From assembly GCF_009769165.1 (NCBI RefSeq), contig NZ_CP043476.1, positions 3,293,001-3,357,000 on the forward strand: 64,000 bases of DNA, read 5' to 3'. The notes under the pieces were generated by a model. It saw only the letters and a list, made by a program, of their open reading frames with translations, ran no database searches and was not told the origin of the DNA. Made by a program: the position numbers and the translations under genes. Below are positions 49,994 through 58,923 of this stretch, piece by piece (position 1 is the first letter of the stretch; the number at the start of each line of letters is the position of its first letter). The DNA is from Xanthomonas hyacinthi. Lineage in GTDB: Bacteria > Pseudomonadota > Gammaproteobacteria > Xanthomonadales > Xanthomonadaceae.

Positions 49994-50748
49994 TGGCCTG
50001 GGCGCTGCGCTTCCAGGGCGTCGGCAACGCGTCGGCGGTGGAACTGGGTTCGCCGATGGCCACCATCGAGCGCGATGGCGCGCCCTGGTTGAGCATCGAT
50101 TGCGGCGGCGAGGGCCTGAGCGCCTACCAGGCGCATTACCGGGCGATGCCGCAGGCGCTGTTCGTGACCCATGTGCACCTGGACCACGTGGCCGGCCTCG
50201 AGCGGCTGTTCGTGGACGCCTATTTTTCGGCGCGGCGCGGCAAGCTGCGGCTGTACGTGCCGGCGCCGGTGCTGCCGCTGCTGCACCGGCGCATCGCCGA
50301 CTACCCGAACGTGCTGGCTGAGGGCGGTGCCAATTTCTGGGACGCGTTCCAGCTGATCGCGGTGGGCGATGCGTTCTGGCACGAGGGGGTGCGGCTGGAG
50401 GTGTTCCCGGTGCGCCACCACTGGCCGGAAACCGCCTACGGGCTGCGCCTGCAGGGCGCGCTGGTGTGGAGCGGCGATACCCGGCCGATCCCGGAAATGC
50501 TGAGCCGTTATGCCGGCGACGGCGAGCTGGTCGCGCATGACTGCGGCCTTCACGGCAATCCGTCGCATACTGGGGTGGACGACCTGGAACGGGAATATCC
50601 CGCCGAGCTGCTGCAACGCATGATGCTGTACCACTACGCCAGCGCCGAGGATGCCGAGGCCCTGCGCGCGCGCGGCCACCGCGTCGCGCGGCCGGGCGAG
50701 TGCGTGGCACTGGATGCGCCGCGCGCGCCGCAGGTGCCGGCGCCATGA
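49993..50748 (+). CDS. MBL-fold metallohydrolase
   Basis: A 251-residue metallo-beta-lactamase-fold protein of the ribonuclease Z/arylsulfatase-like type. Visible ligands: HVHLDHVAGLERLF, EVFPVRHHWPETAYGLRL, VWSGDTRPIPEML, VAHDCGLHG and MMLYHYASAEDA. Substrate not predictable. It overlaps kdkA by one base and moaA by four (ATGA), so it links the LPS and molybdopterin genes in one transcript. This coupling may be fortuitous compaction rather than shared function. Confidence 0.85.
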   Translation: MAWALRFQGVGNASAVELGSPMATIERDGAPWLSIDCGGEGLSAYQAHYRAMPQALFVTHVHLDHVAGLERLFVDAYFSARRGKLRLYVPAPVLPLLHRRIADYPNVLAEGGANFWDAFQLIAVGDAFWHEGVRLEVFPVRHHWPETAYGLRLQGALVWSGDTRPIPEMLSRYAGDGELVAHDCGLHGNPSHTGVDDLEREYPAELLQRMMLYHYASAEDAEALRARGHRVARPGECVALDAPRAPQVPAP

Positions 50749-51785
50749 GTGCCGTCTTGCGCCCGCCGCTGCCGATGGCGCCGATCGCGCCGCTGGATCG
50801 GGTGGGGCGGCCGTTGCGCGACCTGCGCCTGTCGGTGATCGAGGCCTGCAATTTCCGCTGCGGCTACTGCATGCCGGCCGACAAGGTGCCCGACGATTAC
50901 GGCTTCGATGCGGCCTCGCGGCTGTCGTTCGAGCAGATCGAGACGCTGGTGCGCGGCTTCGTGCGCAACGGCGTCAGCAAGCTGCGCCTGACCGGCGGCG
51001 AGCCGCTGCTGCGCCGCGGCCTGCCCGAACTGGTGCGGCGGCTGGCACGCATCCCCGGCCTCGACGACCTGGCCATGACCACCAACGGCTCGCTGCTGGC
51101 GCGGCACGCGCAGGCCTTGCGCGAGGCCGGATTGCGCCGGGTCACGGTGAGCCTGGACGCGATCGACGCGGCGAGCTTCCGGCGCATGTCCGGCGGCCGC
51201 GGCGAGGTGGCGCAGGTGCTGGCGGGGATCGACGCGGCCAGCGCGGCCGGGTTGGGACCAGTGAAGATCAATTGCGTGGTCCAGCGCGGCATCAACGACG
51301 ACCAGGTGCTGCCGCTGCTGGCGCATTTCCGCGGCAGCGGCCACGTGCTGCGCTTCATCGAGTACATGGATGTGGGCACCTGCAACGCCTGGCGCCGCGA
51401 GCGCGTGGTGCCCTCGGCCGAACTGCGCGAGCGCATCGCCGCGCGCTGGCCGCTGCGCGCGCTGGATCCGCATTACGCCGGCGAAGTGGCGGCGCGGCAT
51501 GCCTTCGTCGACGGCGGCGGCGAGATCGGCTTCGTCAGCTCGGTCAGCGCGCCGTTCTGCGGCGACTGCCATCGCGCCCGGGTCTCGGCCGACGGCCAGC
51601 TCTACACCTGCCTGTTCGCCGCCGCCGGCACCGATCTGAAGCCGGCGCTGGCCGGCGGCGAGGATGCGCTGGCCAAGCGCGTGCAGGCGCTGTGGGGCCA
51701 GCGCGGCGATCGCTACAGCGAACTGCGCGGCGATGCGCGCGCGGCGCGCGGCAAGCACGTCGAGATGTTCCTGATCGGCGGATGA
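50745..51785 (+). CDS. moaA: GTP 3',8-cyclase MoaA
   Basis: A 346-residue radical SAM enzyme for the first step of molybdenum cofactor synthesis. The N-terminal cluster ligands are in VIEACNFRCGYCMPADK. The SAM GGE motif is LRLTGGEPLLRRGL. The C-terminal second cluster is VSAPFCGDCHRARVSADGQLYTCLF. It ends with the essential Gly-Gly (FLIGG). The start ATG overlaps the MBL stop; the next gene starts 4 bases before its stop. Together with moaC it makes cyclic pyranopterin monophosphate. Confidence 0.97.
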   Translation: MSAVLRPPLPMAPIAPLDRVGRPLRDLRLSVIEACNFRCGYCMPADKVPDDYGFDAASRLSFEQIETLVRGFVRNGVSKLRLTGGEPLLRRGLPELVRRLARIPGLDDLAMTTNGSLLARHAQALREAGLRRVTVSLDAIDAASFRRMSGGRGEVAQVLAGIDAASAAGLGPVKINCVVQRGINDDQVLPLLAHFRGSGHVLRFIEYMDVGTCNAWRRERVVPSAELRERIAARWPLRALDPHYAGEVAARHAFVDGGGEIGFVSSVSAPFCGDCHRARVSADGQLYTCLFAAAGTDLKPALAGGEDALAKRVQALWGQRGDRYSELRGDARAARGKHVEMFLIGG

Positions 51786-52168
51786 GCGGCATGGACGAAT
51801 CGCTGAACAATCGCTTGTTCGCGCTGGAGCTGGAGTTGCTGGAGCCGGCGACGCGTGCATCGGTCGCGCGCTTGTCGGCGCTGCTCGACGAGGCATTCGT
51901 CGAATTCGGCGCGTCCGGGCGATGCATCGACAAGCAGGCGCTGCTGCGGGAATTGCCGGCCGCGGCCGGCGCGGTCCGCTATCGCGCGTTCGATTTGCAG
52001 GCATGCCTGCTGGCGCCGGATCTGGCGCAGCTGCGCTATCGCAGCGAGCGCCGCGATGGCGCCGGCGCGCCGCCGCGGCATGCGCTGCGCAGTTCGCAGT
52101 GGCGCTGCCGCGATGGCGAATGGCGCATGCTGTTCCACCAAGGCACGCCGATGTCCGGCAATGCCTGA
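51782..52168 (+). CDS. DUF4440 domain (SnoaL/NTF2-like) protein
   Basis: A 128-residue small alpha+beta protein: [40 protein letters not shown], then [25 protein letters not shown] and [21 protein letters not shown], the pattern of DUF4440/NTF2-like domains. It overlaps moaA by 4 bases and precedes moaC by about 30, so it is part of the moa operon. A role in cofactor synthesis is not established; such genes may simply be carried along. Confidence 0.85.
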   Translation: MSGMDESLNNRLFALELELLEPATRASVARLSALLDEAFVEFGASGRCIDKQALLRELPAAAGAVRYRAFDLQACLLAPDLAQLRYRSERRDGAGAPPRHALRSSQWRCRDGEWRMLFHQGTPMSGNA

Positions 52169-52199
52169 GCATGGTGCCGTGGGAGCGGCAGCGCAGCCT

Positions 52200-52715
52200 A
52201 TGAACAAGACACCGGCCAAGGCCGCCCGCGCGGCGACCAAGGCGCTGACCCACCTGGATCCGCAGGGCCTGCCGACGATGGTCGACGTGTCGTCCAAGGC
52301 GGTCACTGCGCGCGTCGCCGTGGCCGAGTCGCGGGTGCGCTTTCCCGCCGCGGTGGCCGCGCAATTGCGCGCCGACGCGCTGCGCAGCGCCAAGGGCGGC
52401 ATCGTCGACACCGCGGTGATCGCCGGCACCATGGCGGTCAAGCGCACCCACGAGCTGATCCCGTTCTGCCATCCGCTGCCGATCGACGGCTGCCGCTTCG
52501 CGATCGACTGGGCCTCGCCACAGGTGCTGCGCATCGAATGCACGGTGCGCAGCGTGCACCGCACCGGCGTGGAGATGGAGGCGCTGACCGGCGCCAGCAT
52601 CGCCGCGTTGACCGTCTACGACATGTGCAAGGCGCTGACCCACGCGATGACGATCGGCCCGCTGCGGCTGCTGCGCAAGCGCGGCGGCAAGCGCGACGTC
52701 GGGAGCGCGGCATGA
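52200..52715 (+). CDS. moaC: cyclic pyranopterin monophosphate synthase MoaC
   Basis: A 171-residue enzyme converting the MoaA product to cPMP. Conserved segments: [70 protein letters not shown] and [14 protein letters not shown]. The Lys/Ala-rich first 12 residues are an extension. moaD starts 4 bases before its stop. Confidence 0.96.
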   Translation: MNKTPAKAARAATKALTHLDPQGLPTMVDVSSKAVTARVAVAESRVRFPAAVAAQLRADALRSAKGGIVDTAVIAGTMAVKRTHELIPFCHPLPIDGCRFAIDWASPQVLRIECTVRSVHRTGVEMEALTGASIAALTVYDMCKALTHAMTIGPLRLLRKRGGKRDVGSAA

Positions 52716-52957
52716 GCGTGCAGGTGCGCGTGCTGTATTTCGCCAGCCTGCGCGAGGCGGCGGGCATCGAGCACGAACAGGTGCGCACCGCCGCGGCCGA
52801 CCTGCGCGCGCTGTACGCCGAACTCGATGCGCGGCATGGCCTGCGCTGGCCGTCGCAGCGCCTGCGCGTGGCCGTGGACGGCGCCTTCGCGCATTGGGAC
52901 GACGCGCTGCGCGAAGGCAGCGAAGTGGTGTTCATTCCGCCGGTCTCGGGAGGCTGA
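52712..52957 (+). CDS. moaD: molybdopterin synthase sulfur carrier subunit MoaD
   Basis: An 81-residue beta-grasp protein, [19 protein letters not shown] at the N-terminus, FIPPVSGG at the C-terminus. The terminal Gly-Gly carries the thiocarboxylate used by MoaE. It overlaps moaC by 4 bases; moaE starts 3 bases after its stop. Confidence 0.95.
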   Translation: MSVQVRVLYFASLREAAGIEHEQVRTAAADLRALYAELDARHGLRWPSQRLRVAVDGAFAHWDDALREGSEVVFIPPVSGG

Positions 52958-52960
52958 TCG

Positions 52961-53389
52961 ATGTCCCTCATCCACCGTTTCCATCTCGCCGACAGCGCCC
53001 TGGACATCGCCGCGCTGCGCGCGCCGCTGGCGCATGCGCAGGCCGGCGCCTACGCCAGTTTCGAAGGCTGGGTGCGCGACCACAACGACGGCCGCGCGGT
53101 CGACGGCCTGTGCTACGACGCCTACGCTGCGCTGGCCGAGGCCGAAGGCCGGCGCATCGCCGACGAGGCGATGGTTCGCTTCGACATCCTCGACCTGCGC
53201 TGCGTGCACCGCATCGGCGAGCTGGCGATCGGCGAGCTGGCGGTGTGGGTCGGCGTGGTCGCGGCGCACCGCGACGCCGCCTTCGGCGCCTGCCGCTACG
53301 TGATCGACCAGGTCAAGGCGCGGGTGCCGATCTGGAAACATGAGCGCTATCGCGAAGGCGACGCCGGCTGGCTGCATCCGCAGGCGTAG
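52961..53389 (+). CDS. moaE: molybdopterin synthase catalytic subunit MoaE
   Basis: A 142-residue subunit that pairs with MoaD to dithiolate cPMP. Conserved sequences: GAYASFEGWVRDHNDGRAVDGLCYDAY, DLRCVHRIGELAIGELAVWVGV, FGACRYVIDQVKARVPIWKHERY, including the active-site Lys in the final motif. Last gene of the compact moa operon; no moaB or mogA in view. The SRP RNA lies convergent downstream. Confidence 0.96.
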   Translation: MSLIHRFHLADSALDIAALRAPLAHAQAGAYASFEGWVRDHNDGRAVDGLCYDAYAALAEAEGRRIADEAMVRFDILDLRCVHRIGELAIGELAVWVGVVAAHRDAAFGACRYVIDQVKARVPIWKHERYREGDAGWLHPQA

Positions 53390-53480
53390 CAGCGCGGCCG
53401 GGCGAACCATCGCAAGCGCGTAGCGCGCCGAGCAGCCACGGCTGCCGATCCTGCCCATGCGGCCGTGCTTTGAAGAGTAG

Positions 53481-53591
53481 GGTGGCGACCCCGCCGGCTG
53501 ACCTCGGCGCCCGCGTCGATCGATACCGTTGCTGCCTTCCGGCCCTGGCGGAGTTTTCGACCTAGCGTCGCGAGGGGCCGACGGGGCCACC
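53481..53591 (-). ncRNA. ffs: small signal recognition particle RNA (4.5S-type)
   Basis: On the minus strand, the centre reads CGCCAGGGCCGGAAGGCAGC, the conserved apical Ffh-binding hairpin with GGAA tetraloop and asymmetric loop. The flanks GGTGG...CCCCGTCGG and CCGGCGGGG...CCACC pair into the long rod. The size of about 111 nt fits 4.5S RNA. The ends are estimated within a few bases. It works with Ffh and FtsY in co-translational membrane targeting. It is convergent with moaE. Confidence 0.88.
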
Positions 53592-53983
53592 ATAGAGACG
53601 AAACACACCGCGCCGAACAGCGCGGCCTTCCCTTCGAATCGAATCCGCCGCTGGTTGCGGAAGATGTCTGCGAGGGAATCGCAAGGATCCGGTGGAGCGC
53701 GCACAGCCATCGGATCGGCCGGCGCTTCCTACACGCACCAGGCATCTGGCCTGCTGGTGTCCGCGCATTGTAGACGGTCGCCGCAGTGGGCCGCTAGTGC
53801 CGGCAAGCACATCGGCGCAGCGATGCCGTCGCAATGGCAGCGACTTTGCTGCCGCAGTGATGGCCCACGGGTTGCCGGTGTTCCTCGCAGCCATTGCGCC
53901 AGGTGCGACGGCATCGCTTGCGCAGGTTCGCAGGTTCGCTCATGGCCGCAGGCAGGAACCGCCATGCCTGCTGTCGACCGGGG
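53592..53983. other. intergenic region upstream of the SRP RNA
   Basis: About 390 bases between ffs and the convergent end of the FAD oxidoreductase gene. The 40 bases next to ffs should hold its promoter; a TTCGGC / TATGGT pair with 17-base spacing on the minus strand is possible but weak. No gene seen. Confidence 0.45.
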
Positions 53984-55084
53984 CTAACCGCGCGCGAGTT
54001 CCGCAACCGCGTGTTCGGCGATCGCCAGGCAGGACGTGAGCCCGGGCGATTCGATGCCGAACAGGTTGACCAGTCCGGCCAGGCCATGTACGCGGGCGCC
54101 ATCGATGCGGAAATCGGCGGGGCGTTGGCCCGGGCCAGCGATCTTGGGCCGGATGCCGCAATAGGCCGGACTCAGTGCGCCGTCTGCCAGCGCAGGCCAG
54201 TAGCGCCTGATTTCCGTGTACAGCGCAGGGGTGGCAGGCGCGGCGCGGTAATCCGGCGCCTGGATCCACTCGACGTCCGGACCAAAGCGGGCATTGCCGG
54301 CCAGATCCAGGGTCAGGTGCACGCCGAGTCCGCCCGGGCTGGGCAGCGGATAGACCAGGCGCTGGAACGGCACCGACCCGCGCAGTGCGTAGTAGTTGCC
54401 CTTGGCCAGGAACGCGCCGGGCACGTGCGCGGGGTCCAGGCCACGGATCCGCTGCGCGAGCGGCACCGCGCCATGCCCGGCGGCGTTGACCAGCGCGTGC
54501 GTGCGGAAGCGGGTTCGCTCGCCTGCGTGCAGGTAGTCGACCTGGAAGCCGTTGCTCAGCACCCGCACCTCGTCGACGCTGGCGCGCAATGCGAGCATGG
54601 CGCCGGCCGCCTCGGCATCGCGCCACAGCGATTGCATCAGGGCGTGGCTGTCCACGATGCCGGTCTCCGGCGAATGCAGGGCGGCGGCGCAGCGCAGCTC
54701 GGGCTCGATCTGCCGCGCTCGCTCCTGCGGCAGCCATTGCAGGCCGTCCACGCCGTTGCTCAGCGCCTGTTGCCATAGCGCGCGCAGCGCGTCGGTCTGG
54801 GCGGCGTCGGCCACGATCAACTTGCCGCACTTGCGGTGGGCGACGGCGTTGCGCGCGCAGTAGTCGTACAGCAGCATCCTGCCGCGCACGCATAGCGCGG
54901 CCTTCAGAGAACCGCGCGGGGAATAGATGCCGGCGTGGACGACTTCGCTGCTGCGCGAGCTGGTGCCGGTTCCGATCGCCGCCTCGCTTTCCAGCACGCA
55001 CACCTCCCGTCCGGCCAGCGCCAATTGCCGGGCAATGGCCAGGCCCACGACGCCTGCGCCCACGATGGTGTAGTCAATTTTCAT
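53984..55084 (-). CDS. FAD-dependent oxidoreductase, L-2-hydroxyglutarate dehydrogenase-like
   Basis: A 366-residue DAO-fold flavoprotein: N-terminal dinucleotide motif DYTIVGAGVVGLAIARQLALAG, then TGTSSRSSEVVHAGIYSPRGSLKA, and C-terminal PKIAGPGQRPADF and GLVNLFGIESPGLTSCLAIAEHA. These resemble the LhgO/L2HGDH family, which oxidises L-2-hydroxyglutarate and passes electrons to the quinone pool. Assignment to that substrate is by resemblance; related sugar-acid oxidases are possible. It is divergent from the surface-glycan cluster, with about 200 bases between. Confidence 0.82.
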   Translation of the reverse strand: MKIDYTIVGAGVVGLAIARQLALAGREVCVLESEAAIGTGTSSRSSEVVHAGIYSPRGSLKAALCVRGRMLLYDYCARNAVAHRKCGKLIVADAAQTDALRALWQQALSNGVDGLQWLPQERARQIEPELRCAAALHSPETGIVDSHALMQSLWRDAEAAGAMLALRASVDEVRVLSNGFQVDYLHAGERTRFRTHALVNAAGHGAVPLAQRIRGLDPAHVPGAFLAKGNYYALRGSVPFQRLVYPLPSPGGLGVHLTLDLAGNARFGPDVEWIQAPDYRAAPATPALYTEIRRYWPALADGALSPAYCGIRPKIAGPGQRPADFRIDGARVHGLAGLVNLFGIESPGLTSCLAIAEHAVAELARG

Positions 55085-55291
55085 CGCGCTCCGCTACTTG
55101 CCTGCAAATCTTGCATGAATGTCTCACTTTCACGTGATGTTAACGTATTCGACGGGATATTTTCAGACGCAGTGCGCGGTATTGGAGGTCCCAGGGGAAC
55201 TCCAGCCTATACACACTCAAGGGGAGGCGACCTCTACCCACCTGCGGCCGGTGCGGCGCAGTCCGGAGGTCGTGCGCCGAGGACACAGCGG

Positions 55292-56474
55292 ATGACGACG
55301 CGGTCGGTGGTGACGGCCTCGAACTACGAGGCTTGGCCTGAAGCGTTCAACGGTCAGGCGTTTGCGTTTCTCAACGTGATTCGGCAGCTCGAAGACACCG
55401 ATATCCGCGTGCCTGCCGCGCTGGCGCATACGACGGGCAGGGGCGTGCATCCGACCCTGCGCTATCTGCACAAGGAACTGCTCCATCGCCTGTCCAGCGC
55501 GGCATGGACGTGCCTCGGCGGCGCCCCGCTGGCGAATGCGGCGCCGTCGCCGATCGAGCGCGACCACGACCTGTTCTTCTACATGTGCCAGTTCCCCGCC
55601 GAGCTGGGAACGCTGAGCGCATTGCACAACTGGCGCCGGCGTTCGCACTGCGCCGTCGCCTACCTGCTGGAGACCTGGCCCGAACTGCTGGCTTCGCAGC
55701 GTAGCCAGCTCAAGGTGCTGAACGACTTCGACCATGTGTTCCTGCTCAACGCCAGTTGCGTGGAGCCGATGCGCGAACTGATCCGCACCCCGGTGAGCTT
55801 TCTTCCCAGTGCGTGCGACACGCTGCTGGCCACGCCGCTGCCGCGGCCGCCGGAACGCTGCATCGACGTGCTCAGCCTCGGCCGGCGCTCGGCGTCGGTG
55901 CATGACAAGTTGCTGCAGCACGCCGCGCAGCATCCGGAGTTCTTCTACGTGCACGATGCGGTCAAGGGCGGCGCGGTGCTGGACTGGCCGGCGCACCGCC
56001 TGCAGTCCGCAGCGATGATCAAGCGCACCGAATTCTTCCTGGCGTTCGACTTCGACGTGGACAGGAGCGGGCACTTCAAGGGCGTGCGCAAGCGCGCGCT
56101 GGCCACGCGTTACTTCGAAGGTGCGGCGGGGGGGCGCGCTGGTGCTGGGTTCGCGGCAGCAGTGCGCGGAATTCGACGAGTGCTTCGACTGGCAGGACGC
56201 GGTGTTCGAGCTGCCGGCCGGATGCGACCGGGTCGGCGAGTTCGTCGGCGAGCTTGCCACCCAGTACCGGCGTCTGGAGCGCGCCAGGCTCACGGGCATG
56301 TCCCAGACCCTGCGCCGACACGACTGGGCGCATCGCTGGGCCACGATCCTCGACACCGTGGGCATGCGCTCCACCGACCGCTTGCACGAGCGGCTGGACA
56401 CGCTCGGCGGGCTGGCGCGGATCGCCGAGCAGGCGCTGCAGCCGGAAACCGAAGCGATGGGACTGATCGCTTGA
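55292..56474 (+). pseudogene. putative glycosyltransferase, frameshifted at a G7 run
   Basis: The frame MTTRSVVTASNYEAWPEAFNG...FKGVRKRALATRYFEGAAGG is continuous to a run of seven G at 56128-56134. Reading on from there gives Arg-rich nonsense, while the neighbouring frame continues sensibly (GALVLGSRQQCAEFDECFDWQDAVFEL...QALQPETEAMGLIA) to 56474. One G fewer would yield a protein of about 393 residues with the look of CgeB-like surface-glycan glycosyltransferases. It may be a true mutation, a sequencing slip or a phase-variable tract. It is first in the cluster, with rfbF 46 bases downstream. Confidence 0.75.
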
Positions 56475-56520
56475 AATGCACCCGCCGGCCTGCGCCGGCA
56501 ACGAACGGGGAAACGGACAA

Positions 56521-57294
56521 ATGAAGGCGGTGATCCTGGCCGGTGGACTCGGCACGCGTATCTCGGAAGAAACCTCGGTGCGCCCCAAGCCGATGGTGGA
56601 GATCGGCGGCAAACCGATCCTGTGGCACATCATGAAGATCTATGCCCACCATGGCATCACCGATTTCATCGTCTGCCTGGGCTATCGCGGCGACGTGATC
56701 AAGCGCTTCTTCCTCAACTACCACTATATGGAATCGGACGTCACCTGCGACCTGTCCAACAACACGATCGCACTGCACAACATGCGCGCCGAGCCGTGGC
56801 GGGTGACCCTGATCGACACCGGCGCCAAGAGCATGACCGGCGGGCGCCTGCGCCAGGTGCGCGCGCATCTGCAAGGGGAGGACGCGTTCTGCATGACCTA
56901 TGGCGACGGCGTGGCCGACGTCGACATCGGCGCCTGCATCCGCCTGCATGCGCGCGAAGGCCGGCTGGCCACCGTCACCGCCGTGCAGCCGCCCGGGCGC
57001 TTCGGCGCGCTGCGCGTGGAGGGCGCGCAGGTGACCGGCTTCCGCGAGAAGGCGGTGGACGGCGACGGATTGATCAACGGCGGCTTCTTCGTGCTGCATC
57101 CGCGGGTGATCGGTACGATCGACGACGACACCACGCCGTGGGAAAGCACGCCGCTGGAGCGGCTGGTCGAGGCCGGGCAGTTGAGCGTGTACCGCCACGA
57201 CGGGTTCTGGCAGCCGATGGACACGCTGCGTGACCGCAACTACCTCGAAGAACTTTGGGCGACTGAACGCGCGCCGTGGCGCGTATGGGAGTGA
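56521..57294 (+). CDS. rfbF: sugar-1-phosphate cytidylyltransferase (RfbF-like)
   Basis: A 257-residue nucleotidyltransferase: MKAVILAGGLGTRISEETSVRPKPMVEIGGKPILWHIMKIY is typical of glucose-1-phosphate cytidylyltransferase, followed by FCMTYGDGVADVD (catalytic metal Asp) and VSLDTGAKSMTGGR-like VTLIDTGAKSMTGGR. It would make CDP-glucose (or a related CDP-sugar) for deoxysugar synthesis. No CDP-glucose 4,6-dehydratase (RfbG) is adjacent; the next gene is a different epimerase, so the end product is not the standard CDP-abequose/tyvelose series. It starts the tightly spaced 5-gene run. Confidence 0.88.
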   Translation: MKAVILAGGLGTRISEETSVRPKPMVEIGGKPILWHIMKIYAHHGITDFIVCLGYRGDVIKRFFLNYHYMESDVTCDLSNNTIALHNMRAEPWRVTLIDTGAKSMTGGRLRQVRAHLQGEDAFCMTYGDGVADVDIGACIRLHAREGRLATVTAVQPPGRFGALRVEGAQVTGFREKAVDGDGLINGGFFVLHPRVIGTIDDDTTPWESTPLERLVEAGQLSVYRHDGFWQPMDTLRDRNYLEELWATERAPWRVWE

Positions 57295-57295
57295 C

Positions 57296-58342
57296 ATGCG
57301 AATCCTGATTACCGGCAACATGGGCTACGTGGGCCCGCTCGTGGTGGCGCAACTGCGCCGGCGCTACCCGCAGGCGCAGCTGGTCGGCGTGGACCGCGGC
57401 TGGTTCGCGCATTGCCTGACCGAGCCGCTGCGGTTGCCGGAGGTGCTGCTGGACCAGCAGTGGTTCGGCGACGTGCGCGACCTGACCGCCGAGCAGCTGC
57501 GTGGATTCGATGCGGTGGTGCACCTGGCGGCGATCTCCAACGATGCGATGGGCAACCGCTTCGAGCAGGTCACCGACGCGATCAACCACCGCGCCAGCGT
57601 GCAGCTCGCGCGCGCCGCGTCGGAGGCGGGTGTGCGCCATTTCGTGTTCGCCTCCAGCTGCAGCGTATACGGCGCCGCCGCCGACGGCACGCCGCGCGAC
57701 GAGCACAGCGCGCTGGCGCCGCTGACCGCCTACGCGCGCTCCAAGATCGACACCGAACGCGCGCTGGCCGGCCTGCACACCGACATGGTGGTGACCTGTC
57801 TGCGCTTCGCCACCGCGTGCGGCGCCTCGCCGCGGCTGCGCCTGGATCTGGTGCTCAACGATTTCGTCGCCAGCGCGCTGGTCCATGGGCGGGTCGACGT
57901 GCTTTCCGACGGCACCCCGTGGCGCCCGTTGATCCATGTCCGCGACATGGCGCGCGCGATCGAGTGGGCGCTGTCGCGCGAGCCGGAGCGCGGCGGGCGC
58001 TACCTGGCGGTGAATGCCGGTTCGGCCGGCTGGAACGTGCGCATCCGCGATCTGGCCGAGGCGGTCGGCGCGGCCATCCCGGGCGTGGAGGTGCGCATCG
58101 CCGATCAGGCGCCGCTGGATGCGCGCTCGTATCGGGTCGATTTTTCGTTCTACGAGCGGCTGGCGCCCGCGCATCAGCCGGCCGAGTCGCTGGGCGCGGC
58201 GATCGCCGAGATCTACGCACTGCTCGCCCGGCTGGGCTTCGACGATCCGGATTTCCGCAGTTCGCGCCTGGTCAGGCTGCGGGTGCTGCAGGCGCTGGTG
58301 GACTCGAACGCGCTCACCGACCAACTGAGGATCGCCGCATGA
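57296..58342 (+). CDS. NAD-dependent epimerase/dehydratase (extended SDR)
   Basis: A 348-residue extended SDR: MRILITGNMGYVGPLVVAQL (Rossmann), VVHLAAISNDAMGNRFE, FASSCSVYG (catalytic Ser), then YARSKIDTERAL with the Tyr-x-x-x-Lys in TAYARSKIDTE, and WRPLIHVRDMARAIEWAL. It likely converts a nucleotide sugar in the pathway primed by the RfbF-like enzyme. It lies 1 base after rfbF and overlaps the next gene by 4. Confidence 0.87.
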   Translation: MRILITGNMGYVGPLVVAQLRRRYPQAQLVGVDRGWFAHCLTEPLRLPEVLLDQQWFGDVRDLTAEQLRGFDAVVHLAAISNDAMGNRFEQVTDAINHRASVQLARAASEAGVRHFVFASSCSVYGAAADGTPRDEHSALAPLTAYARSKIDTERALAGLHTDMVVTCLRFATACGASPRLRLDLVLNDFVASALVHGRVDVLSDGTPWRPLIHVRDMARAIEWALSREPERGGRYLAVNAGSAGWNVRIRDLAEAVGAAIPGVEVRIADQAPLDARSYRVDFSFYERLAPAHQPAESLGAAIAEIYALLARLGFDDPDFRSSRLVRLRVLQALVDSNALTDQLRIAA

Positions 58343-58923
58343 TCTTCCATTCCACGCCGCTGCGCGGCGCCGCAGTGATCGAGCCGGAGCGCCGCGGCGA
58401 CGAGCGCGGCTGGTTCTCGCGGCTGTTCTGCGAGCGGGAGATGCGCGATGCCGGGCTGCAGCAGCGCTTCGTGCAGATGAACAATTCCAGCAGCGCCGAC
58501 GCCGGCACGCTGCGCGGCCTGCACTACCAGCTGCCGCCATCGGCCGAGGCCAAGACGGTGCGCTGCATCCGCGGCGCGTTCTGGGACGTGATCGTGGACC
58601 TGCGCCCGGACTCGGATACGTACAGGCAATGGTACGGGCTGGAACTCACTCCCGAGAACGGCCTGGCGCTTTACGTGCCGGAGGGTTTCGCCCACGGCTT
58701 CATCACCTTGAAGGCCGCAAGCGAAGCGCTGTATCTGTCCAGCGCCTTCTACGACCCGGCCTGCGAGCGCGGCCTGCGCTGGGACGACCCGGCCATCGGC
58801 ATCCAGTGGCCGATCGCGCCCGAGACCGTCTCGGCCAAGGATGCGGGCTGGCCGGACTTCGATCCCGCCTTTCATGGCGTTGCGCAATTGCGCGGCATCG
58901 GCGCGGGCCGGGCGGCGGCATGA
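58339..58923 (+). CDS. dTDP-4-dehydrorhamnose 3,5-epimerase-like (RmlC family)
   Basis: A 194-residue cupin with RmlC signatures: DERGWFSRLFCEREMRDAG, FVQMNNSSSADAGTLRGLHYQ (catalytic His), FWDVIVDLRPDSDTYRQWYGLELT and VPEGFAHGFITL. Because rmlA, rmlB and rmlD are not adjacent and a cytidylyltransferase is, it may act on a CDP-linked 4-keto sugar rather than dTDP-rhamnose precursors. It overlaps both neighbours by 4 bases. Confidence 0.85.
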   Translation: MIFHSTPLRGAAVIEPERRGDERGWFSRLFCEREMRDAGLQQRFVQMNNSSSADAGTLRGLHYQLPPSAEAKTVRCIRGAFWDVIVDLRPDSDTYRQWYGLELTPENGLALYVPEGFAHGFITLKAASEALYLSSAFYDPACERGLRWDDPAIGIQWPIAPETVSAKDAGWPDFDPAFHGVAQLRGIGAGRAAA

